NCBI GenBank assembly: GCA_900551365.1
Contig: URVZ01000026.1
Location: forward strand, 1-19,468
Reading direction: 5' to 3'
Origin: an uncultured Collinsella sp.
Lineage (GTDB): Bacteria; Actinomycetota; Coriobacteriia; Coriobacteriales; Coriobacteriaceae
DNA: 19,468 nt
Part shown: positions 6,297 through 12,758 of the stretch, one piece after another
Layout of the letters: the number at the start of each line of letters is the position of its first letter
Numbering within the stretch: the first letter of the stretch is position 1
Notes under the pieces: model-generated
The model's input: only the letters and a program-made list of their open reading frames with translations
What the model was told of the DNA's origin: nothing
Database searches by the model: none
Position numbers and translations under genes: made by a program

Positions 6297-8246
6297 TTAC
6301 ATCTCGCAGGCGACCTTGTAGCCGTCGCCGATGGCATCGCGGATGTTACCGCACTTGTTGGCATCGCCCAGCACGTGAGCGGCAACGCCAGCAGCGGCGA
6401 GGTCATCAGCCAGCTTGGTATTGGGACGATAGCCCATGGCAAGCACCAGCGTATCGGCACCGGTGATGGTGTGGACCTCGCCGTCCTTCTCGTAACTGAT
6501 GGTGTCCTCGGTAATCTCGGTCACCTTGGCCTCGGTCAGCACGTGGACGCCCTTTGAGAGCATGCGCGTGATGAGCACCGCGCGACCGGCGCCGCCCTCG
6601 TTGGCGGCGAGCGTCTTGGTCATCTCGATAACGGTGACATCGCGATTGGCCGGCGACAGGTCGTTGACCAGCGGGGCCAGGTAATCTGCCGTCTCGCAAC
6701 CGACGGTGCCGCCGCCCACGATGACGATCTTCTTGCCCGGGAAAGCCTTGCCACCCAGTAGGTCGTCAGCCGTCATAACCTGCTTAAAGCCCTGCATGAA
6801 GGCCGGAGCGATGGGCTCGGCGCCATAAGCCAGGACGACCTCGTAGCCCGCGTAGTCACGCTGAATGTCCTCGGCAGTAAGCTCGGTACCAAAGACGCAC
6901 TTCACGCCCGCCTCAGCAAGACGGCGATACTGGTACTTGATCACGCGCGTAAGCTCCTGCTTTGCCGGCGGAACGGCAGCGATGCGCATCTCGCCACCCG
7001 GCTCGTCCTGCTTATCCACGAGTACCACGTTGTGGCCGCGTTTAGCGGCAATGTAGGCCGCCTCCATGCCCGCAGGACCAGCGCCCACAACCAGCACGTT
7101 CTTTGCCTCGGCGGCAGGCTCGTAGCCGGCCTCGTCGCGCTCAACATCGGGGTTGACGGTGCAGGAGATGCGCTTGCCGAACATAATGCCGTTCAGGCAG
7201 CGCAGGCAGCCAATGCAGGGGCGAATATCGTCGGCATTACCAGATGCGGCCTTGTTGCAGAACTCGGCATCGCACAGGTTGGCGCGGCCCATCATGCAGA
7301 TGTCGGCGGCGCCGTCCTCAATCAGCTCCTCGGCAATCCACGCCTCATTGATGCGGCCGACCGTGGCGACGGGAATGTTGACGTGCTTCTTAATCTCGCG
7401 CGAGCAGGCGGCGTGCGAGGCCTGCTGCGTACCGGCGGCGGGAATCGCGGAGCCGCGCTTGATGGTGGTACCGCCCGACACGTGAATCATGTCGACGCCG
7501 GCCTTCTCCAGGCGACGTGAAACGTAGATCATGTCGTTGAGGGTCAGGCCGCCATCGGTGTACTCATCGCCCGAGATGCGGACGTCGATGATAAAGTCCT
7601 TGCCGCAGCGCTCGCGAATCTCGGCAATGACCTCGAGCAAGAAGCGCATGCGAGCGTCGAGCGAGCCGCCGTACTCATCGGTACGCTTGTTGTAGAGCGG
7701 GGTCAAAAAGCCGCCGAGCATGCCGTGGGCGTGTGCCGCATGGACCTCGACGCCATCGACACCGGCCTTCTGCATACGCACGGCAGCGTCACCGAACTGA
7801 TGCGTGAGCTCGTGGATCTCATCCACCGTAATGGGGCGCGGCGCCTCGCGGGCATAGGACGGACCCACAAAGGACGGAGCGATCAGGCGCGGCGTGCCCG
7901 GAATGTTAAAGGCCATGTAGGCGGGGTGAAAGAGCTGCGGCATGATCTTGCAGCCGTACTCGTGGACGGCCGCGGCGAGCTTTTCCCAGCCGGGAATGAA
8001 CGTGTCGTCGTAACAGCACATATCGCCCGGCAGATAGGTATAGGTGGGCTCGACCGTCACGACCTCGGTGATGATCAGGCCCACGCCGCCCTTGGCGCGG
8101 GCACGGTAATGATCGACCAAGTCATCGGTCACATAGCCATGGTCGGCCAGGTTGGTGGACACCGGCGGCATAAAGACGCGGTTCTTGACCTCGGTCGTAC
8201 CGACCTTGATCGGGCTAAAGAGCATCGGGTAGGCGGATGACTCCAT
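6297..8246 (-). CDS. Old-Yellow-Enzyme-type NADH:flavin oxidoreductase, 2,4-dienoyl-CoA reductase/TMADH-like
   Basis: This 649-residue three-part flavoenzyme has an N-terminal FMN TIM barrel of about 1-340. It includes the active-site region EVHAAHAHGMLGGFLTPLYN then KRTDEYGGS (168-195). A [4Fe-4S] loop follows at Cys344, Cys347, Cys350 and Cys362 (CIGCLRC). C-terminal FAD and NAD(P) modules contain VVGAGPAG (386-393) and IVGGGTVGCE (509-518). The C-x2-C-x2-C-x11-C spacing is nearer to trimethylamine dehydrogenase or bile-acid BaiCD/BaiH enzymes than to E. coli FadH (x2, x3). Such enzymes reduce activated C=C bonds or dehydrogenate small substrates; the substrate here is unknown. ATG 8246 has AAGGAAG six bases upstream. 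It follows a GltD-like oxidoreductase on the same strand. A link to pectin breakdown is only positional. Confidence 0.88.
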   Translation of the reverse strand: MESSAYPMLFSPIKVGTTEVKNRVFMPPVSTNLADHGYVTDDLVDHYRARAKGGVGLIITEVVTVEPTYTYLPGDMCCYDDTFIPGWEKLAAAVHEYGCKIMPQLFHPAYMAFNIPGTPRLIAPSFVGPSYAREAPRPITVDEIHELTHQFGDAAVRMQKAGVDGVEVHAAHAHGMLGGFLTPLYNKRTDEYGGSLDARMRFLLEVIAEIRERCGKDFIIDVRISGDEYTDGGLTLNDMIYVSRRLEKAGVDMIHVSGGTTIKRGSAIPAAGTQQASHAACSREIKKHVNIPVATVGRINEAWIAEELIEDGAADICMMGRANLCDAEFCNKAASGNADDIRPCIGCLRCLNGIMFGKRISCTVNPDVERDEAGYEPAAEAKNVLVVGAGPAGMEAAYIAAKRGHNVVLVDKQDEPGGEMRIAAVPPAKQELTRVIKYQYRRLAEAGVKCVFGTELTAEDIQRDYAGYEVVLAYGAEPIAPAFMQGFKQVMTADDLLGGKAFPGKKIVIVGGGTVGCETADYLAPLVNDLSPANRDVTVIEMTKTLAANEGGAGRAVLITRMLSKGVHVLTEAKVTEITEDTISYEKDGEVHTITGADTLVLAMGYRPNTKLADDLAAAGVAAHVLGDANKCGNIRDAIGDGYKVACEM

Positions 8247-8273
8247 ACAGGCTTCCTTTCGTTTGAGCCGCTC

Positions 8274-8313
8274 GGCGGCAGTTGCTAACGTACTTATCGT
8301 ATCAGCAACCGCC
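8274..8313 (-). other. Leader hairpin upstream of the flavoprotein gene
   Basis: GGCGG-CAG-TTGCT on the left pairs with AGCAACCGCC on the right (ten pairs with a three-base bulge) around a loop ending CTTATCGTA. It lies 28 bases before the start codon on the minus strand. It could be a leader structure or an operator; no T-run suggests termination. Confidence 0.3.
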
Positions 8314-8365
8314 GCGTCCGTACCCGCTCGCACTCCCCCGCCTTTAATCCGATCCCCACAAAAAG

Positions 8366-8428
8366 TTGCGGTGAGATACGGGGCGGCCGAGGCTTTTGAC
8401 AGCCAAAACAGTCCTTATTTCACCGCAA
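8366..8428 (+). repeat. 63-bp palindromic element, copy 2 (between two oxidoreductase genes)
   Basis: TTGCGGTGAGATA (8366-8378) and TATTTCACCGCAA (8416-8428) are inverted arms with one mismatch. The element has exactly the same length and orientation as 5430-5492 and shares AAAACAGTCC and the whole right arm. It begins 19 bases beyond the GltD-like stop codon. Read on the minus strand the hairpin is followed by CTTTTTG, so this copy could act as a terminator between the two genes. Confidence 0.7.
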
Positions 8429-8446
8429 CTGATGGGCGGGATGGAG

Positions 8447-9664
8447 TTAGAGGCCTAGGTAGGCGACCATGCCTTCGACGGCGAGCTTGGCGCCGGCTAC
8501 GGCATGGACCACAGTGAGTGGGCCGTTGACCACGTCGCCGGCGGCAAAGACGCCGGACACCGTCGTCATGCCTTGCTCGTCGACCGACAGCAGGCCGCGA
8601 TGGTCGGTCTCCAGACCACCCGTCGTAAGCACAAGCTTGTCTTTGGGCACCTGCGAAGCCGCAATCACAACTGTGTCGGCAGACGCATGGTCGAGCTCTT
8701 CCTCGTACCCCACCACGTTATTCTCCTCGTCGAAGATAGCCGTCTCGAAGACCGGACCGTTATCGTCGATGGCACAGATCGCCTTGCCGCACACAATCTC
8801 GGCACCATCGAGCTCGGTCAGCTCGACCTCGTCGTCGATGGCCGAGATATGGCGCGAGCGGGCATACACGGTGACCTTGCGAGCGCCCGAGCGCAGGGCT
8901 GTGCGGGCAACATCCATGGCAACATTGCCGGCACCGATGACCGCCACGTTCTGCCCGATTGCCACGCTCGCGGGATCGACCAGGTAATCGATGCCAAACA
9001 GCACGTTGCCGCGCGACTCGCCGGGAATACCCAACTTTCGAGCTCGCCAGGTACCGGTACCGACAAAGACCGCGTCGTAGCCGTCACGTAGCAGGTCATC
9101 GATGTGCAGTGCGCCGCCGATGGTGGTCGAGGGGCGCACGCGCACGCCAAGCGAGCACATCACGTGACGGTACTTTTGTACGAGCGCACGGGGCAGGCGG
9201 AACTCGGGGATACCGTATTCCAGCACACCGCCGATCTCGGGGCGCTGTTCAAATACCGTGACGGCACAGCCCAGCTGGGCCATCTTAATGGCCACGGTAA
9301 TACCGGCGGGACCGGAACCGACCACAGCAACCTGTTTGCCACACGACGGCGCGGGCGTCCACTCCTTACGATCTAAATACGCTGTGGAGATGTAGTGCTC
9401 GATGCTCGAAAAATGCACGGGTGTGCCCTTACGGCCCTGAATGCAAGCGCCCTCGCACTGGCCCGAATGATTGCACACCATGGAGCAGACCGCGCTCATG
9501 GGATTGTTCTGGAACAGTAGCTCGCCCGCCTCTTCTAGACGACGCTGCTTGAACAGGTCGATGACCTGCGGAATAGGCGTCTGAACTGGACAGCCCTCAA
9601 TCTGACAGAACGCCCTTTTACAACCCAGGCAACGATTCGCCTCTTCGACAATGTGGATAGCCAC
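8447..9664 (-). CDS. GltD-like FAD/[4Fe-4S] NAD(P)H oxidoreductase
   Basis: This 405-residue protein resembles the small subunit of glutamate synthase and the related domains of dihydropyrimidine dehydrogenase. Two cysteine sets that bind [4Fe-4S] clusters are Cys12, 15, 20, 25 (CLGCKRAFC then GCPVQTPIP) and Cys60, 64, 70, 74. An FAD motif VVGSGPAG follows at 114-121, then the NAD(P) motif VIGAGNVAMD (242-251) and the C-terminal FAAGDVVNGP. GTG 9664 is preferred because AAGGGGAG lies four bases upstream and the protein then begins next to the first cysteine motif; an in-frame TTG at 9691 lacks a clear site. No GltB large subunit is in the window, so it probably supplies electrons to another partner; the flavoprotein encoded next is the obvious candidate (inference). 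It is shorter than E. coli GltD (about 470). Confidence 0.85.
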   Translation of the reverse strand: MAIHIVEEANRCLGCKRAFCQIEGCPVQTPIPQVIDLFKQRRLEEAGELLFQNNPMSAVCSMVCNHSGQCEGACIQGRKGTPVHFSSIEHYISTAYLDRKEWTPAPSCGKQVAVVGSGPAGITVAIKMAQLGCAVTVFEQRPEIGGVLEYGIPEFRLPRALVQKYRHVMCSLGVRVRPSTTIGGALHIDDLLRDGYDAVFVGTGTWRARKLGIPGESRGNVLFGIDYLVDPASVAIGQNVAVIGAGNVAMDVARTALRSGARKVTVYARSRHISAIDDEVELTELDGAEIVCGKAICAIDDNGPVFETAIFDEENNVVGYEEELDHASADTVVIAASQVPKDKLVLTTGGLETDHRGLLSVDEQGMTTVSGVFAAGDVVNGPLTVVHAVAGAKLAVEGMVAYLGL

Positions 9665-9767
9665 GCAACTCCCCTTTTTAATGCAATCCAATGGGGCGAC
9701 GATAAAGACCCTTCACCGCCGCCCCCATACAGGTAATCTCAATCTGCCGACACGGCAAAAGCCAATG

Positions 9768-10673
9768 CTATAACTCGCGATGCGAAGCCCCGCAGCGACC
9801 GGACATGTGCTCGAGTGTCGCCAGGCAGTCAGCCGCCGTCGCCGGCACGCTGTTCTCGACCACGCAAGGAATCCCAGGGCAGGCGGCAGCCGCCCAGGCC
9901 ACCACGGGCTCAAAGTCATATCGTCCCGTCTCGCCCACGCCATGACACACCAGACGTGAACCCGTACCGTCGCACCAACCGGCTTCGTCCTCGTTATCAA
10001 CGACCTCAAAATCCTTGGCGTGCAGCGCGCGGATCTTGCTGCCGCATAAATAGAGCATGCGCGCGGTGATTTCCTGCGCTTCGTCAACGACGCTGGGGTG
10101 CAGCAGCGACACTGGGTCATAGATCACGCCGAGCGACGGACTCGAGACGCGCTCTAGCACCTCACGGCAGCGATCCGGCGTGTTGACCGTTTCGTTCCAA
10201 CCAGGCTCGATCAAAATTTGCCCACCCACGGCCTCGGCCCGATCGCAGACGTGTGCAAGCCCGTCTGCAAACGCATCGAGTGCCTCATCGGTCATGCGGT
10301 CGTCAGCAACGCGGTTCTGTGCATTGGGGCGACCGGTCTCGGTGCCAACCGGGCATCCGCCGAGCATCTGGGCAAAGTTCAAGCATGCCTCGTACTCGGC
10401 AAAGTTATCCATGAGCTGTTGGCGATCGGGCGTCGCCAGATTCTTATAACAGCCGAGCACGGTAACCGAAACGCCCGCCTCGTCGAGCACCGCACGCAAA
10501 TGGTCGGCAAGCTCGTGGGTCAGGCCGCCTCGATCGATCCCCATCGATGCGTAGAGCACCTTGCTCGGCAGTTGAATGCACGAAAAGCCCAGCTCTCCCG
10601 CCATGCGAATGCGTTCCTCGACGGTCCCCTGCGGAAGGTCGTGCAAACGTACGCCCGGAGTAATAGCCCCCAC
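9768..10673 (-). CDS. Sugar-phosphate isomerase/epimerase-like TIM-barrel protein (AP-endonuclease 2 superfamily)
   Basis: This protein of about 301 residues belongs to the xylose-isomerase-like TIM-barrel superfamily. Candidate metal ligands are Glu156 (LIEPGWNE), Asp186 (VIYDPVSL), His218 (ALHAKD) and Glu273 (VVENS), the pattern seen in sugar epimerases and isomerases. VGTETGRP (109-116) is also typical. The chosen start is GTG 10673, one base after the stop codon of the GH105 gene; AAGGG lies 11 bases upstream, inside the end of that gene. GTG 10682 is possible but sits right on that site. The tight junction indicates translational coupling to the GH105 gene, so the substrate is probably a monosaccharide or uronate released from pectic oligomers. 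The exact reaction is not recognisable. Confidence 0.8.
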   Translation of the reverse strand: MGAITPGVRLHDLPQGTVEERIRMAGELGFSCIQLPSKVLYASMGIDRGGLTHELADHLRAVLDEAGVSVTVLGCYKNLATPDRQQLMDNFAEYEACLNFAQMLGGCPVGTETGRPNAQNRVADDRMTDEALDAFADGLAHVCDRAEAVGGQILIEPGWNETVNTPDRCREVLERVSSPSLGVIYDPVSLLHPSVVDEAQEITARMLYLCGSKIRALHAKDFEVVDNEDEAGWCDGTGSRLVCHGVGETGRYDFEPVVAWAAAACPGIPCVVENSVPATAADCLATLEHMSGRCGASHREL

Positions 10674-10674
10674 G

Positions 10675-11913
10675 TTATTCACATCCCTTATGAGCGTTGA
10701 TGCCCGGGGTGTATCCGCCAAACGGGTCCTCGATGGAGCACACGCCCGAGGGGGCGAGCGGATCGCGCTTACCGGCCAGCTTGTCGTGATGCATGGTCTC
10801 GATATAGGCAAGCACCAGCGGCGCCACACCCTTTGCATCATTTTTGACCACGGTCTCGCTCATGTAGTAATCAAACGTGCCCTCGCGGTGCGCGGTGTTT
10901 CCCAAGCCCGCAACCAGGCAGATGTTGTCGAGCGCCAGCTGCCCGTCATACTCGGACAGGCAGGTCTCGCAGATGCCGTCGAAGGCGCGACGGCCGTACT
11001 GGTAGTAACGCTCGCCCAGCACGCCCAGACGCACGCCCTTCATGATGGCGTTGGCAAAGATGGCGCTGCCCGACTCCTCCAGGTAGTTGGGGGCGATATT
11101 GGGCAGGTTGATGACCTGATGCCACATGCCGGTCTTCTCGTCCTGATACGGCAGCATGGCGTCGATCAGATCGTGGAACATCTTGCGGATCTCGTCCTTC
11201 TCGGCCGACATCGAAGGCGGCATAAGCTCCCAGGTGTCGATGAGCGCCATGGCAAACCAGCCCTCGGCGCGCAGCCAGAAGTTAGCCGAAAGGCCGGTGA
11301 CCGGGTCGCACCAGAACTGTTTGCGGCTCGCGTCGTAAGCGTGATAGTACAGACCGTTGAGGGGGTTGCGCATCAGGTCATGCACGACCTGGAACATATG
11401 GAAGCTGTCCGAGCAGGCACGACGGTTGTGGAAGCTCAGCTCGTACTGCATGTAGAACGGCTGCGCCATGTACATGCCATCGAGCCAAATCTGGTTGGGA
11501 TAGACGGCCTTGTGCCAGAACACGCCCTCTTTGGTGCGCGGCTGGGTCTCGAGCTGGCGGTAGATGGTGTCCATGGCGGCACGGTACTTGGGCTTGCCCA
11601 CCAGGTCATAGAGCTTGTAGAGGGTCTTGCCCGCATTGACGTTATCGAGGTTGTACTCCTCGGGGTTGTAATGCTTTATGGTACCGTCGTCCTGGACAAA
11701 GAAATCGATGTAGTCATCGGCGAAAGTCAGGTAGCGCTGCTCACCCGTGATCTCGTACAGTTCGATGAGCGCCTTGATCATGCAGCCGTCAATATAGTTC
11801 CAGGTGTTCTCCTTGCCGGCGCGAATCTTTTCGATATTCCAAGCCGGCGCCTGCGGCGTAGAGGTTTCGATCAACTGCTCGATATAACGGTCCAGGATTT
11901 GATTGCAACCCAT
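10675..11913 (-). CDS. GH105 unsaturated (rhamno)galacturonyl hydrolase, YteR/YesR-like
   Basis: This 412-residue alpha/alpha-barrel glycoside hydrolase of family GH105 removes the 4,5-unsaturated galacturonate from the non-reducing end of lyase products, yielding 5-keto-4-deoxyuronate. Asp90 (YNLDNVNAGK) and Asp145 (QIWLDGMYMAQPF) fit the two key aspartates of B. subtilis YteR (Asp88, Asp143). Other family segments are HKAVYPNQIW, FWLRAEGWFAMALID and EESGSAIFANAI. ATG 11913 has GAGGGG six bases upstream; the ATG at 11931 has none. There is no signal peptide, so it should act in the cytoplasm on imported oligosaccharides. It begins a new transcription unit behind two operator sites and is coupled to the TIM-barrel gene. 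Specificity for galacturonyl-rhamnose versus galacturonyl-galacturonate is undetermined. Confidence 0.92.
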   Translation of the reverse strand: MGCNQILDRYIEQLIETSTPQAPAWNIEKIRAGKENTWNYIDGCMIKALIELYEITGEQRYLTFADDYIDFFVQDDGTIKHYNPEEYNLDNVNAGKTLYKLYDLVGKPKYRAAMDTIYRQLETQPRTKEGVFWHKAVYPNQIWLDGMYMAQPFYMQYELSFHNRRACSDSFHMFQVVHDLMRNPLNGLYYHAYDASRKQFWCDPVTGLSANFWLRAEGWFAMALIDTWELMPPSMSAEKDEIRKMFHDLIDAMLPYQDEKTGMWHQVINLPNIAPNYLEESGSAIFANAIMKGVRLGVLGERYYQYGRRAFDGICETCLSEYDGQLALDNICLVAGLGNTAHREGTFDYYMSETVVKNDAKGVAPLVLAYIETMHHDKLAGKRDPLAPSGVCSIEDPFGGYTPGINAHKGCE

Positions 11914-11940
11914 TGCTGTCCCCTCTGACATAAACGATAG

Positions 11941-11952
11941 GTGAACGTTACC
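11941..11952. promoter_or_regulatory. LacI-type operator over the GH105 transcription start
   Basis: GTGAACGTTACC carries the TGAACGTT core. It lies just downstream of the putative −10 box, where it would cover +1. Its centre is 41 bases from the upstream operator at 11982-11993. Confidence 0.55.
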
Positions 11953-11955
11953 CCT

Positions 11956-11986
11956 AGTGTAACGCGAACGAGGAATATAGGGTGAA
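11956..11986 (-). promoter_or_regulatory. Putative promoter of GH105-isomerase operon
   Basis: On the minus strand TTCACC (complement of 11981-11986) serves as a −35-like hexamer and TACACT (complement of 11956-11961) as a −10, with a 19-base spacer. The −35 overlaps the operator at 11982-11993, the same arrangement as at the transporter promoter. Confidence 0.35.
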
Positions 11987-12006
11987 CGTTAACCCTATAT
12001 TCCTCG
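11969..12006. promoter_or_regulatory. 38-base palindrome centred on a LacI-type operator
   Basis: CGAGGAATATAGGGT (11969-11983) and ACCCTATATTCCTCG (11992-12006) are perfect 15-bp inverted arms around an 8-base loop. The operator GTGAACGTTAAC (11982-11993) sits exactly at the centre. The palindrome begins 15 bases past the SGNH stop codon. No T-run follows on either side, so an operator or cruciform role is favoured over intrinsic termination, though it may slow read-through. Confidence 0.6.
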
Positions 12007-12020
12007 CGAACGGCAGACTT

Positions 12021-12689
12021 TTAGCGGCAAACGGCGGTGAGACCCGCGGCGATGCGATGCGCCAGGCGCTCATAGCCGGCAGGACTGTAATGCAGACCGT
12101 CCGGCATATAGAGCTCGCGGTGCTCCGGCAAAAACGGGCTGATACCGCTTTGCGCATACAGGTCAATCACCGGCACGGAGTAGCGGTCGCAGACCTCGAG
12201 CATCGCTCGCACGTAGGCGACCTGCGTCAACCCCAGGTGGTTGAGCTCGTCGCTTGCCGGGATATCCTTCTCGTGCTTGCCGCTCGTCTTGCACGGCGTC
12301 ATAAACACGAGCTTTGCCCGAGGCGAGCGCGCCGTGATGGTACGGATCAGGTAATCGAGTGCACCATAGAACTCATGCACGTCCGTGCTGCCGAGCTCTC
12401 CAAGCGGCACGTTGCGGCTAAAGTCGTTGACGCCGCCAAAGACGATGTAGATATCGGCCGCATCGTCGATACCGTCAAGGCGCTCGACAAACGAATCGGT
12501 ACGGTCGGCCTTGATGGCGATACGCGAACCCTTGATGCCAAAGTTCTCGACGACCGCGCCTCCCAGCAACGCGCCCAAATGCGAGGTCCACGAGATGTCG
12601 TTGCCTCCCCCACCGCAGCCGTTGTCGCCCCAGGTCGTTGAGTCGCCAAAGCAGCAAATGGTCGATTCACTCAAACTCTTCGTTTCCAT
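12021..12689 (-). CDS. SGNH/GDSL-family hydrolase, probable carbohydrate O-acetylesterase
   Basis: This 222-residue protein has all four SGNH blocks: Ser17 in FGDST (block I), Gly54 in GIKGS (block II), Asn88 in FGGVND (block III) and Asp197/His200 in PDGLH (block V). Enzymes of this type remove acetyl groups from plant polysaccharides such as rhamnogalacturonan. ATG 12689 is preceded by GAGGAGAAG; the open frame upstream of it is not supported by a ribosome site. No signal peptide is seen, so it is predicted to be cytoplasmic. It is 69 bases downstream of the pectin methylesterase fusion gene with no terminator between, so it is probably the last gene of the GH28-esterase operon. Together with the two alpha/beta hydrolase domains it gives the locus three candidate acetylesterase activities. 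Confidence 0.85.
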   Translation of the reverse strand: METKSLSESTICCFGDSTTWGDNGCGGGGNDISWTSHLGALLGGAVVENFGIKGSRIAIKADRTDSFVERLDGIDDAADIYIVFGGVNDFSRNVPLGELGSTDVHEFYGALDYLIRTITARSPRAKLVFMTPCKTSGKHEKDIPASDELNHLGLTQVAYVRAMLEVCDRYSVPVIDLYAQSGISPFLPEHRELYMPDGLHYSPAGYERLAHRIAAGLTAVCR

Positions 12690-12758
12690 AATCTTCTCCT
12701 CATCCGCCCATCGGCGGTCATACAGGAACGTACCGTTTATTCGCAGCATGCCGAGGGG

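Noticed and set aside
9742..9757. Small hairpin TGCCG-ACA-CGGCA downstream of the TIM-barrel gene
   Set aside because: Only five pairs and no T-run in the direction of transcription; too weak to call a terminator.
10576..11928. 450-codon open frame on the plus strand
   Set aside because: Antisense to GH105 and the start of the TIM-barrel gene; shadow frame.
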